Source: a bacterium (GTDB lineage: Bacteria; Patescibacteriota; Patescibacteriia; SG8-24). Taken from it: a DNA stretch of 33,225 nucleotides. The stretch covers positions 1-33,225 of the forward strand of contig JAHFIW010000015.1 in the NCBI GenBank assembly GCA_023246195.1. The letters are read 5' to 3'. This document shows positions 6,677 through 16,383 of the stretch, in pieces (the stretch's first letter is position 1; the number at the start of each line of letters is the position of its first letter). Under the pieces are notes generated by a model. It saw nothing but the letters and a program-made list of their open reading frames with translations. It did not search any database and was not told where the DNA came from. Made by a program: the position numbers and the translations under genes.

Positions 6677-8670
6677 ATGGCGATGCACAGCGTTGCGGCA
6701 AGCGCGACGAGGATGAACAGGAGATAGAGCTGGATCGACCCGCTTTGGACGCGGCGGGCCCAGTTGCCCAAACCGTGAAACCCGCGCGAGATCGGTTCGT
6801 GCACGTGCGATTCCCAGAATGAGCGGCCGGTGAGCAGCATTTCGCGCTTCAGCAAAAAGGAATTTCCCTTAGTCGTAGGAATGGTCACGACGGTCTTGCG
6901 GACGCCGACGAGGTTACGGAAAAAGAAACGGATGGGCGCGCTGAAGGCCGTAGCCGTGTATTCCATGTGCGCGTTGATCGGCTGTCCGCAGTTCCACGTT
7001 TGGTAGACGCGTTCCTTGGACGGCCGCGAGAGGAACCGTTTGGCAATGAGGCTGAGAAGCAGCGTGCCAAAGACGGCCAGAGCGAGGACCAGCGGCGAGA
7101 GGGACGTTCCCCTGCCAGTGACGATGGTTTCGGAAGACATCGTGCCGTTCATGATGAGGCTTCCCAGTCCGAGTACGCCGAGGATTTGCGAGGCGAACGC
7201 TCCGGTGAGCGCAGCCAACGCGGCGAGGACGATGACCGGCAGCCGAATCGCGTCGTTCGGCTCATGGGCGGCTTCCGCTGCGGCCGAGCGTGACGCGCCC
7301 AACTGCGAAATGGAGAACAGCTTGACCATGGCAAAGACCGCGATGCCGGCAGTAAAGGCGGTGCCGACGAGGGCGAGTACGAGAACTGCCTGCGTCGCCG
7401 GCGCGATGCCGTGCAACGATGCCACGAGCCCGGAAAGATACATCCATTCGCCGATGAAGCCGGCAAATGGCGGCAGTGCGGCTCCTGCGAGCGCCAAAAC
7501 GAGGAATGCGCCGGAGAAGGTCGGCATGCGCTTTGCGAGGCCTCCCATGCGCTCAAGGCTGCGCGTATGCACGGCGTGCGCGATGGCGCCAGCGCTCAAG
7601 AACAGGCCGGACTTGAAGATGGCGTGCGCGATGCAGTGAAATAGCGCTGCGGCAAAGGCCACGGCAGCGAGAGCATGGAGTCCTTGTCCTCGCGCATACA
7701 GGCTGGTGCCAAGCATGAGGAAAATCAATCCGAGGTTTTCCACGCTGCTCCAGGCCAAGGTGCGCTTGATGTCAGTATCAACGGCGGCATGAAGCGCGCC
7801 GAAGACCGCGGAAATCAGGCCAATGCCCATGACCGTAAGCGCTGCGGCGGCAGGAAGCGACGGGATGATGAGAAAAGCGCACAGGATGAAACCGTAGACG
7901 GCCACCTTGAGCATGACGCCGGACATGAGCGCACTCACGTGGCTCGGCGCCTGCGGATGCGCTTCGGGCAACCAGGTGTGGAGCGGCACGAGACCGGCCT
8001 TGGACCCGAAGCCGACGAAGAAGAATGCGAACGCGAGTGTCGCCTCGCGCAGGGGCATGGTGCGGGCATTGGCGGCCAGGGCGGCGAAGTCAGCCAGCGG
8101 GTTGCCGGCGGCAAGCAGCAGGAATCCTGCCATGAGCGAGAGCGCGCCAAGGTGCGCCATGACGAAGTAGAGCATGGCTGCCTTGCGCGAGGCCGTGCTG
8201 CGGTCCGCCATTACCAGCGTAAAAGACGATAGGGACATGATTTCCCATGACACCATGAATCCCAGTGCCGAGGTTGCCAGAAGCGTGGCCTGCATGCCGA
8301 AGATGAACAGCGCGGTGACGCCATGCAGGCTCGGTACATCGTAGGCGTCGCGATTCTCGTCGACATAACGCATGGCATAGATGGCCGCGATGCAGGCCAC
8401 CAGGTTCACCACGACGAAGAACGGCGCCGCCAGGGGGGTCAGTCGGAAGGTGACGCCAAAGGAGGCGATGACTGGAAGCAGCGGGACAGCCCCCGTCTTC
8501 AGCGTCATGGAGGCCATGGCGGAAAGTGCCCCGATCCCCGTACCTATGACGAGGAAACCGTTGGAGAGGCGCCTCAAAAGGCCCTTTCGAAGGAGGAAGG
8601 CCAAGGGAAAAGCGATGAACGTGGCGACAAGACAGGCGGTCAGCCCCGCCTGGATCAAGGAAAGTTGCAT
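6673..8670 (-). CDS. Antiporter-like membrane subunit (HyfB/NuoL-like)
   Basis: A 665-residue protein with about 15-16 membrane helices, second Mrp/NuoL-type subunit of the complex. Channel residues are present: E143 in VSWEIMSLSS, K224 in GSKAGLVPLHTWLPEAH, H231 and K255 in SGVMLK. The C-terminal part has the HyfB signature TWNCGQP followed by YTATAFSAPIRFFF and a final helix. With the HyfF-like gene this gives two antiporter modules, as in hydrogenase-4. Stop and next start overlap by 4 bases. It starts 3 bases after the small-subunit stop. Confidence 0.88.
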   Translation of the reverse strand: MQLSLIQAGLTACLVATFIAFPLAFLLRKGLLRRLSNGFLVIGTGIGALSAMASMTLKTGAVPLLPVIASFGVTFRLTPLAAPFFVVVNLVACIAAIYAMRYVDENRDAYDVPSLHGVTALFIFGMQATLLATSALGFMVSWEIMSLSSFTLVMADRSTASRKAAMLYFVMAHLGALSLMAGFLLLAAGNPLADFAALAANARTMPLREATLAFAFFFVGFGSKAGLVPLHTWLPEAHPQAPSHVSALMSGVMLKVAVYGFILCAFLIIPSLPAAAALTVMGIGLISAVFGALHAAVDTDIKRTLAWSSVENLGLIFLMLGTSLYARGQGLHALAAVAFAAALFHCIAHAIFKSGLFLSAGAIAHAVHTRSLERMGGLAKRMPTFSGAFLVLALAGAALPPFAGFIGEWMYLSGLVASLHGIAPATQAVLVLALVGTAFTAGIAVFAMVKLFSISQLGASRSAAAEAAHEPNDAIRLPVIVLAALAALTGAFASQILGVLGLGSLIMNGTMSSETIVTGRGTSLSPLVLALAVFGTLLLSLIAKRFLSRPSKERVYQTWNCGQPINAHMEYTATAFSAPIRFFFRNLVGVRKTVVTIPTTKGNSFLLKREMLLTGRSFWESHVHEPISRGFHGLGNWARRVQSGSIQLYLLFILVALAATLCIAI

Positions 8671-8673
8671 ACG

Positions 8674-9222
8674 TCAGAATCGTTTGGAGCCGGCTGCCTC
8701 GCGTATGGCGTGAAGGACGCCACGAAGAATGTCGGTCGGAGATGGGGGGTCTCCTGGAATCTTTATGTGGACCGGAATGACTGATTCGACCGGTCCGACG
8801 ACGGCGTAGGAATCCTTCCAGATGCCGCCGGTACAGGCGCCGTCTCCTACCGCCACGACGATGCACGGATGCGGCGCGGCCTCGTAGGTGGTTTTGACCG
8901 CGCGTTCCAAGTTGCGCGTCACCGGTCCGGTGACGAAGAGCATGTCGGCATGCCGAGGAGAGGCCACGAACGACAGGCCAAAGCGATCGATGTCGTAGTA
9001 GGCGTTGCCAATGGCGGTCAGTTCGATTTCTTCGGCATTGGTGGAGCCTCCGTCGACGGCACGTATGCGCAATGAGCGCCCTCCGTAGAGTTTCTTGACC
9101 GTCTCGCCGAGCTCCTTGCCCACGTTTTCAAATTCGGCGTCTCTCGCGGAGAGGAAGGCGCTGGCCGGTTCAGTGACTCTCGGACCAAAAAAAAGTTCCC
9201 CCCACAGCTTCGTCAGGTACAT
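8674..9222 (-). CDS. Small-subunit homologue (HyfI/HycG/NuoB-like), Fe-S ligands lost
   Basis: A 182-residue protein that aligns by eye with HycG, HyfI and NuoB over residues 50-170. In this family four cysteines bind the proximal [4Fe-4S] cluster (N2 in complex I). Here the canonical GSCNGCxIE reads GSTNAEEIE (T61 and E64 for the two Cys), the GDC position reads GDG (G128), and GCPP reads GDPP (D158). All four are lost while the flanking residues remain. C130, two residues after the third position, and C120 are the only nearby cysteines and cannot replace the set. The fold is probably kept as a scaffold joining the large subunit to the membrane arm. First gene of the operon. Confidence 0.87.
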   Translation of the reverse strand: MYLTKLWGELFFGPRVTEPASAFLSARDAEFENVGKELGETVKKLYGGRSLRIRAVDGGSTNAEEIELTAIGNAYYDIDRFGLSFVASPRHADMLFVTGPVTRNLERAVKTTYEAAPHPCIVVAVGDGACTGGIWKDSYAVVGPVESVIPVHIKIPGDPPSPTDILRGVLHAIREAAGSKRF

Positions 9223-9246
9223 AACTCAATCGGCCGCTACGGCGGC

Positions 9247-9252
9247 ATTTTA
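9247..9252 (-). promoter_or_regulatory. Possible -10 box of the Ehr-like operon
   Basis: On the minus strand TAAAAT lies 24 bases before the ATG at 9222; the ATP synthase promoter has the same hexamer. No good -35 is seen at 17 bases. A TTGACA exists at 9301-9306 inside the atpC terminator tail but is too far from this -10. A short inverted repeat (9233-9246) directly follows the box. Confidence 0.35.
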
Positions 9253-9304
9253 TGAAACGTACTTAGGATAAGCCTGTCGCCTAAAAATGGCAAGGCGACC
9301 TGTC

Positions 9305-9332
9305 AAAAAGCGCCCCTTGCAGGACGCTTTTT
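9305..9332 (-). terminator. Terminator of the ATP synthase operon
   Basis: AAAAAGCG and CGCTTTTT pair perfectly (9305-9312 with 9325-9332), extended on the minus-strand RNA by GU, GC, GC and GU pairs to a 4-base loop. It lies just past the atpC stop (9346), so it separates the ATP synthase and Ehr-like operons, although read-through is possible. Confidence 0.8.
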
Positions 9333-9345
9333 CCTTTGCGGGTGT

Positions 9346-9783
9346 CTAGCCTGACGGCAGGTGCCGGTTTTTGCCGAAGTGCTTGCGGGCCACGCGGGCG
9401 CGCGCCAATTCGCGTTCCAGCGCGGCTATGGCGCTTGCGGCGGAAACATCGTCGTTGCTGCGTTTTTCGGCCAGGACTTTCTCGGCACGTTCGCGGGCGG
9501 CCTCGACCTTTTCGAGATCGAGTTCTTCTGCGCGCTCGGCAGTGTCGGCCAAGATGATGATCTTGGAGCCGGGTTGCACCTCGACGAACCCGCCGGAGAC
9601 GGCCAGGTAGGATTCCTCCCTGCCCTTGCGGAGGGTGATCATGCCGGGAACCAAGTTAGCCACCAGCGGCAGGTGTCCGGGCAATACCGTAATCTCCCCT
9701 TCCTGGGTAGGAACGGTCGCGGCATCGTATTCTTCCTTGAGGACGATGCGCTCGGGAGTGGTGAGTTCGAAGTGGAGTGACAT
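9346..9783 (-). CDS. atpC: ATP synthase epsilon subunit
   Basis: A 145-residue F1 epsilon subunit. The N-terminal beta-sandwich is clear (FELTTPERIVLKEEYDAATVPT, GEITVLPGHLPLV), followed by a charged C-terminal helical hairpin from about residue 90. It belongs to the central stalk and can inhibit ATP hydrolysis. It follows atpD by 1 base and is the last gene of the operon. Length is typical (about 130-145). Confidence 0.96.
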   Translation of the reverse strand: MSLHFELTTPERIVLKEEYDAATVPTQEGEITVLPGHLPLVANLVPGMITLRKGREESYLAVSGGFVEVQPGSKIIILADTAERAEELDLEKVEAARERAEKVLAEKRSNDDVSAASAIAALERELARARVARKHFGKNRHLPSG

Positions 9784-9784
9784 A

Positions 9785-12087
<2,303 letters not shown>

Positions 12088-12099
12088 ACCCCTAAGTCA

Positions 12100-13605
12100 T
12101 CAACCGTTAATCTTCTTGTACTCGGCAACCGCCTCTTCGATTCGCATCTTAGTGTCATCCGACAAGTCCGTCTCTTTTTCGATGGTATCGACGATGTCGC
12201 GGCGGGTCTTGCCGAGGTAGTCGCGGAAGCCGGCTTCGAAGGCGCTGATCTTCTCTACGGCGACGTCGTCAAGCTTTCCGGCGATGAGCGCGTAAAGGAT
12301 GGTGGTCTGCGAAGCGAGCGACAACGGCGCATACTGGCCCTGCTTGAGCAGTTCGGCAGCACGGCGGCCGCGCTCGATCTGCTTGCGAGTGGTCTCGTCG
12401 AGGTCGGAGGCGAACTGGGCGAAGGCCTCGAGTTCGCGGAACTGGGCCATTTCGAGACGCAGCTTGCCTGCCACGCGCTTCATGGCCTTGGTCTGCGCGG
12501 ACGAACCGACGCGCGACACCGAGATGCCGACGTTGACTGCCGGGCGGACGCCCTTGTTGAAGAGGTCGCCTTCAAGGAAAATCTGGCCGTCGGTAATGGA
12601 AATGACGTTGGTGGGAATGTAGGCGGAGACGTCACCGGACTGCGTCTCGATGATTGGCAGCGAGGTGATGGAGCCTCCCCCGTTCTCCTTGTTGAGACGG
12701 GCGGAGCGTTCAAGCAAACGGGAGTGCAGGTAAAAGACGTCGCCGGGGTAGGCTTCGCGACCCGGCGGGCGGCGAAGCAGCAACGAGACTTCGCGGTAGG
12801 CCCAAGCGTGCTTGGAAAGGTCGTCGTACACGACGAGCACGTCCTCGCCCTTGGCCATGAAGTACTCGGCAATGGCCGTGCCGGAGTACGGAGCCAAGTA
12901 AGTCATCGAGGCGGGATCAGAAGCGCCCGCCATGACGATGACGGTGTGCTCCATTGCGCCAGCAGCTTCGAGACGGCCGAGAATCTGAGCGATCTTGGAC
13001 TCCTTTTGACCGATGGCCACGTAAACGCACTTCACGCCCTTGCCTTTCTGGTTGATGATGGTGTCGATGGCGATGGTGGTCTTGCCGGTCTGGCGGTCGC
13101 CGATGATGAGCTCGCGCTGGCCCTTGCCGATCGGGATCATCGAATCGATGGCCTTGATGCCGGTCATCAGCGGCTGATTGACGCCCTGGCGGGTAATGAC
13201 GCCAGGTGCGACCCTGTCGACCGGCATCACGGTCTTGTCACCGCCGATTTCGCCCTTGCCGTCGAGCGCCTCGCCAAGCGGGCTGACGACGCGTCCGATG
13301 ATCTTTTCTGAAACCGGAATCGAAAGCACTCGGCCGGTGGACTTCACCTGGTCGCCTGCCTTGATGTGCGTGTAATCGCCGAGCAGCATCGCGCCGACGG
13401 ATTGCTCTTCGAGGTTGAGGATTACGCCAACGGTGCCGCCGGGAAATTCAAGCATTTCCGCGGTCAATGCGTCGGTCAGTCCGGACATGCGGGCGATGCC
13501 GTCGGCAATCTCCACGATGGTACCGGTCTTGTCGGCCGCGGCGCCGGTGCCGAGGTGCTGGATTTCTTGTTTCAGCGCTTCGATGATGGATGATTTTGAG
13601 GCCAT
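12100..13605 (-). CDS. atpA: ATP synthase alpha subunit
   Basis: A 501-residue non-catalytic nucleotide-binding subunit of F1. Walker A is GDRQTGKT at 169-176, and the arginine-finger region [15 protein letters not shown] is present. Length is normal. It follows atpH by 10 bases. The minus-strand bases before its ATG read TTTCCTCCTGATC, the opposite of a Shine-Dalgarno, so initiation must rely on coupling to atpH or another route. Confidence 0.98.
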   Translation of the reverse strand: MASKSSIIEALKQEIQHLGTGAAADKTGTIVEIADGIARMSGLTDALTAEMLEFPGGTVGVILNLEEQSVGAMLLGDYTHIKAGDQVKSTGRVLSIPVSEKIIGRVVSPLGEALDGKGEIGGDKTVMPVDRVAPGVITRQGVNQPLMTGIKAIDSMIPIGKGQRELIIGDRQTGKTTIAIDTIINQKGKGVKCVYVAIGQKESKIAQILGRLEAAGAMEHTVIVMAGASDPASMTYLAPYSGTAIAEYFMAKGEDVLVVYDDLSKHAWAYREVSLLLRRPPGREAYPGDVFYLHSRLLERSARLNKENGGGSITSLPIIETQSGDVSAYIPTNVISITDGQIFLEGDLFNKGVRPAVNVGISVSRVGSSAQTKAMKRVAGKLRLEMAQFRELEAFAQFASDLDETTRKQIERGRRAAELLKQGQYAPLSLASQTTILYALIAGKLDDVAVEKISAFEAGFRDYLGKTRRDIVDTIEKETDLSDDTKMRIEEAVAEYKKING

Positions 13606-13615
13606 AAGGATATGA

Positions 13616-14023
13616 TCAGGAGGAAACGGTGCGAGTCAGGACGTTCTTCAGGTCGTCGAGCGTGTGGCGAACGGTGGCATCGATGACGCGGTCCTCGGTG
13701 CGGATACGGATGCCGCCGACCAGGTCGGGCACCACCTTGCGAACCACTTCGCGGCCCTTGGAGGAGATGCCTGCCGCGGCCAGCGCTTCGGCTTCACGCG
13801 CGTCGTCAATCGGCGAGGCCGTCTCTACCGTGATGCGCGTGCGGCTGTCGATGTCCTCCATGACTTCGGGCAGCGAGGCTAGCGCGTCATGCAGCATCGA
13901 CTCGAGTCCGTGCCGCCCGATGACGGCCACGAAGTTGGCTATCAGCGGCTTCAGCTCGTCTGCCGTGGCATTTTTGGTTGCCAGGTAGAGGGCGCGTGCA
14001 AGTTCTTTAGGGGAAGTTTTCAT
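13616..14023 (-). CDS. atpH: ATP synthase delta subunit (short)
   Basis: A 135-residue delta (OSCP-like) subunit by position and by its C-terminal half ([30 protein letters not shown]), which matches the conserved end of the family. The usual length is about 175-180 residues, so the N-terminal helical domain that binds alpha is shortened. Short delta subunits occur in reduced bacteria. The frame is intact. It joins F1 to the b-subunit stalk. Confidence 0.9.
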   Translation of the reverse strand: MKTSPKELARALYLATKNATADELKPLIANFVAVIGRHGLESMLHDALASLPEVMEDIDSRTRITVETASPIDDAREAEALAAAGISSKGREVVRKVVPDLVGGIRIRTEDRVIDATVRHTLDDLKNVLTRTVSS

Positions 14024-14047
14024 ACGACTAAGTTGATTTCCACCGCC

Positions 14048-14593
14048 TTATGCGGCTCCTTCCGCGCTCGCGACGTCCTTAATGGCCTTGGCAATGAGTC
14101 CGGCGTCGATGCTGGCGTCAATCTTGCCCTTGAGCACCTTTTCTGCGGCCATGGCCACTAACGTGCCGACCTCGGCTTTTGCTTCGGCCATCATCTTGTC
14201 TTTTTCCGCGCGAATCTGTTCGCGGCCCTGGTCAACGACTTTTTGCACCTCAGCTCTGGTGCGAGCGGCCGCTTCGACCCGCTCCTTCTCTGCCAGGATG
14301 GTGGCAGCATCCATGATCTCTTTGGCGCTCTTGCGAGCCTCGGTCACGATGTTGGCACGATCAGCCTCGGCCAACGTGCGGGATTGCGACGAGGCCAGCG
14401 CGTCCTTGATCCCCTGTTCTATCTTGGCTGCGCGATCGTCCATGATCTTGAGCAGCGGCTTGTAGGCGAACTTCCAGAGCACCAGCAAGATCAGGCCGAA
14501 GTTGACCAGCTGCGCGACGAACAGTTTCCAGTTGATGCCGAGCGTGCCGAGCACGTCGGTCGATGCGGCGACTTGTTGAACTTCGGTGACCAT
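14048..14593 (-). CDS. atpF: ATP synthase b subunit
   Basis: A 181-residue peripheral stalk subunit. One membrane helix at about 22-44 (WKLFVAQLVNFGLILLVLWK) is followed by a long charged coiled coil (about 50-165) rich in Ala, Glu, Lys and Arg. It has about 20 residues before the membrane helix, somewhat more than E. coli b. It lies 25 bases before atpH and 103 bases after atpE. No Shine-Dalgarno is visible. Confidence 0.95.
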   Translation of the reverse strand: MVTEVQQVAASTDVLGTLGINWKLFVAQLVNFGLILLVLWKFAYKPLLKIMDDRAAKIEQGIKDALASSQSRTLAEADRANIVTEARKSAKEIMDAATILAEKERVEAAARTRAEVQKVVDQGREQIRAEKDKMMAEAKAEVGTLVAMAAEKVLKGKIDASIDAGLIAKAIKDVASAEGAA

Positions 14594-14645
14594 AGCGGGA
14601 GATGCAAAGGGTGAAATGCGAAGCGTGGAGATCGGAGAGGAAAGC

Positions 14646-14672
14646 TGGAGCGCAGTTGTCGACGACGCTCCA
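14646..14672 (-). other. Hairpin in the atpE-atpF gap
   Basis: TGGAGCG (14646-14652) and CGCTCCA (14666-14672) form a 7-bp stem with a 13-base loop in the 103-base gap after atpE. No T run follows, so it is not a plain terminator. A stem here could protect the 3' end of an atpE-containing fragment or lower atpF expression relative to the c subunit. Confidence 0.45.
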
Positions 14673-14696
14673 ACCTTCTTACTCCGAACTTCACTC

Positions 14697-14915
14697 TTAC
14701 AGGGTGAAGACGACGACGAGCGAGTAAATGGCGATGGCTTCAGCGAAGGCGGCGCCGAGCAGCATCGGAACGAACAGCTTGCCGGTCGATTCCGGATTGC
14801 GGCCGATCGACTCCATGGCCTTAGCGACGATTTGACCGATGGCCAAGGCCGGGGTCATGCCGCCGATCGCCATGGTGAGACCTTTGGTAAGGATCTTGAT
14901 TGCTTCCGGGCTCAT
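14697..14915 (-). CDS. atpE: ATP synthase c subunit
   Basis: A 72-residue hairpin of two membrane helices that forms the rotor ring. The ion-binding carboxylate is E59 in AAFAEAIAIYSLV, and the polar loop is ESIGRNPE (35-42). The sodium-type set (a Gln in helix 1 and Glu-Ser/Thr in helix 2) is not present: helix 2 reads AEAIA, and the Gln at 28 is one turn off the sodium position. Proton coupling is predicted. The helix 1 glycine repeat is partly replaced (MTPALAIG). Gaps of 139 and 103 bases with hairpins flank this gene, unlike the rest of the operon. Confidence 0.95.
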   Translation of the reverse strand: MSPEAIKILTKGLTMAIGGMTPALAIGQIVAKAMESIGRNPESTGKLFVPMLLGAAFAEAIAIYSLVVVFTL

Positions 14916-15026
14916 ACGAATGGTGAAGCGTTCAGGTCGACTGGAGGGGAGTTTAAAGTCGCCTACTTCGGCTTCGGTTAAGGGTGAGGTTCGAAGTCCG
15001 CCGCATGAAAACGGAGCGGGCGTCGA

Positions 15027-15043
15027 ACCGTTGCCTCAACGGT
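15027..15043 (-). other. Hairpin between atpB and atpE
   Basis: ACCGTTG (15027-15033) and CAACGGT (15037-15043) form a perfect 7-bp stem with a 3-base loop in the 139-base gap before atpE. It starts 11 bases past the atpB stop. Without a T run it is more likely an RNA stability or processing element than a terminator. Confidence 0.5.
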
Positions 15044-15054
15044 CATCCTGCGGG

Positions 15055-15954
15055 CTATATGCCCGGCAGGGCTTCGTTCAGGTCCGGCTTTCCTTGGGCG
15101 ATGCCGTGCGCTTCGCCGAGTACGTCTTCCTCATGCTTGTGCTCGTCACCATGCGGCGCGTCGGTCGCAAGGACCAAGTACACCAGCGTGAGCATCGAGA
15201 ACACCAGGGCCTGGACCACGCCTACGATGATCTCCAGGAACATGAACGGCGTCGGCAGCAGGAAAGCCATCAGGGAAGACAAGACGTGAATCAGCACTTC
15301 GCCGGCAAAGATGTTGCCGAACAGGCGGAGCGCGAGCGAGACCATCTTGGCAGCTTCCGACATGAGCTCGATCAGGCCGACCATCAATCCGATGACGGCC
15401 GTGAATACCCCGACGGCGTACTCGCCGACGGGTTGCGTGCCGATTTTGGAAACGGCCTTCCAGAAAGTGCCCAGTTGGATGAACTTATTCCAATATTTGA
15501 AGAAGCCGACGGTCATCACGCCGATGACATGCGAGGCGATGACTACCGCGATGCTCATGGCAAAAGTCATGTTGAGGTCGCTGGTGGCGGGGCGAAACAG
15601 CGGAATCAGTTCCTTCCCTTCCCCCGTCATGCCCCACAGGCCGATGGTGCCTACGCCGGGCAACAGACCGAACCAGTTGGAAAGCAAGATGAACGGAAAC
15701 AGCGCCCCGACGATCGGCAGGAAACGGCGCGAACGCGCGCGTTCGTGCGTGACCTGATCCATGAAGGAGAGCATGCCTTCAAGAACGTATTCCGCGACGT
15801 TCTGTACCCCCTTCGGTACCTCGGCGACGGTGCGAGAAATGACGGCACTCAACATCACCAGTACCGCAACGACTACCCAGCCGGTGAGCAGGGAATTGGT
15901 GACGGGCAGGGCCCCGAGGGAAAACAGTTTTTCTGCGGCAACCGGAATCGACAT
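15055..15954 (-). CDS. atpB: ATP synthase a subunit
   Basis: A 299-residue membrane subunit that forms the ion half-channels. The essential arginine is R210 in LALRLFGNIFAGE. About six hydrophobic segments are present. The start MSIPVAAEKL at 15954 lies 4 bases after the atpI stop; longer in-frame readings run into atpI and are unlikely. The C-terminus carries an approximately 35-residue His/Glu/Asp-rich tail after the last helix (APHGDEHKHEED onward), longer than in E. coli. Confidence 0.95.
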   Translation of the reverse strand: MSIPVAAEKLFSLGALPVTNSLLTGWVVVAVLVMLSAVISRTVAEVPKGVQNVAEYVLEGMLSFMDQVTHERARSRRFLPIVGALFPFILLSNWFGLLPGVGTIGLWGMTGEGKELIPLFRPATSDLNMTFAMSIAVVIASHVIGVMTVGFFKYWNKFIQLGTFWKAVSKIGTQPVGEYAVGVFTAVIGLMVGLIELMSEAAKMVSLALRLFGNIFAGEVLIHVLSSLMAFLLPTPFMFLEIIVGVVQALVFSMLTLVYLVLATDAPHGDEHKHEEDVLGEAHGIAQGKPDLNEALPGI

Positions 15955-15958
15955 ACTG

Positions 15959-16255
15959 CTAACGATTCGCTTCCTTATGAGCCTCTTCTTCCTCGCCGAG
16001 CGCCTCGTACTCGCGACCGAAGTCGCGCGATCTCTTGTTGATGAAGGTCGCGGTGATGATCGCGGCAATGACGAATCCCGCGATGCGCAAGTAGGGCGCG
16101 GTGCCGTACATGTCGTCCAGCTTCTTTCCCGTCATTGCCAGAACCACTACCGGAATGGCAATGGAAGCGCCGAATTCCCCCATGATCCTAAAAGCAAGAA
16201 GAACGTAACGGCGGTCAGTGCTGCTGCGAGAAGTGGGTTTTTGAACCGAATCCAT
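15959..16255 (-). CDS. AtpI/AtpZ-like F0 assembly protein
   Basis: A 98-residue protein with two membrane helices (about 28-42 and 56-73), a basic start and an acidic tail (GEEEEAHKEANR), placed first in the ATP synthase operon. Small two-helix proteins at this position (AtpI, AtpZ, gene 1) help c-ring assembly or cation transport. The start MDSVQKP at 16255 is chosen because a longer reading would begin at a TTG upstream of the operon promoter. No Shine-Dalgarno is seen. Confidence 0.75.
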   Translation of the reverse strand: MDSVQKPTSRSSTDRRYVLLAFRIMGEFGASIAIPVVVLAMTGKKLDDMYGTAPYLRIAGFVIAAIITATFINKRSRDFGREYEALGEEEEAHKEANR

Positions 16256-16265
16256 GTGCGGTAAC

Positions 16266-16337
16266 AGAAAACCCGTCTCCGGAGACCGGAAAGGCGGGGT
16301 AATCGCCTCATGCCAGTTTTTCACAGGCAATGAGGCG
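16266..16337 (-). promoter_or_regulatory. Structured leader of the ATP synthase operon
   Basis: CGCCTCAT-GCC (16304-16314) is inverted at GGC-A-ATGAGGCG (16326-16337), an 11-bp pairing with one bulge and an 11-base loop. The downstream AGGCG at 16292-16296 can instead pair with CGCCT at 16304-16308, so two folds exclude each other. A further stem follows (GTCT/AGAC with CC/GG outside, 16273-16290) and on the minus strand runs into TTTTC, like a weak terminator. This resembles an attenuator, or the first repeat could be a repressor site beside the -10. Regulation is an inference. Confidence 0.45.
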
Positions 16338-16366
16338 ATTTTATGCAAATTGCGCGATATGGTCAA
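16338..16366 (-). promoter_or_regulatory. Promoter of the ATP synthase operon
   Basis: On the minus strand -35 TTGACC (16361-16366), a 17-base spacer and -10 TAAAAT (16338-16343). It lies 83 bases before the atpI start and directly after the histidine kinase stop, making it the likely main promoter for all nine atp genes. Confidence 0.7.
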
Positions 16367-16370
16367 GAAG

Positions 16371-16382
16371 GATTTTAAAATC
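16371..16382. repeat. AT-rich perfect palindrome upstream of the atp promoter
   Basis: GATTTTAAAATC is a 12-base perfect palindrome 5 bases upstream of the -35 box and 2 bases past the kinase stop. It could be a UP-like element or a dimeric regulator site; it is followed by no T run suited to termination. Confidence 0.4.
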
Positions 16383-16383
16383 G

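Noticed and set aside
8821-8840. C130 as a replacement for the lost third cluster cysteine
   Set aside because: It lies two residues from the canonical position, and the other three ligands are gone, so a [4Fe-4S] site cannot be completed.
2056-9222. Functional NiFe hydrogenase-4 or formate hydrogenlyase
   Set aside because: All NiFe and proximal cluster ligands are missing, and no maturation genes or ferredoxin subunits are present.
2056-9222. Complex I (NADH dehydrogenase)
   Set aside because: NuoC and NuoD are fused, HyfE- and HyfB-type subunits are present, and NuoE, NuoF, NuoG and NuoI are absent.
2056-9222. Pseudogene remnants of a hydrogenase operon
   Set aside because: All six frames are intact with tight spacing, and membrane channel residues are retained; loss is confined to metal ligands.
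9301-9306. TTGACA as -35 of the Ehr-like operon
   Set aside because: It overlaps the terminator edge, and no -10 lies at 15-18 bases; the TAAAAT box is far downstream.
14839-16041. 400-residue open frame on the plus strand
   Set aside because: Antisense to atpB, atpE and atpI over its whole length; low-complexity His/Gln/Arg-rich translation typical of GC-rich shadow frames.
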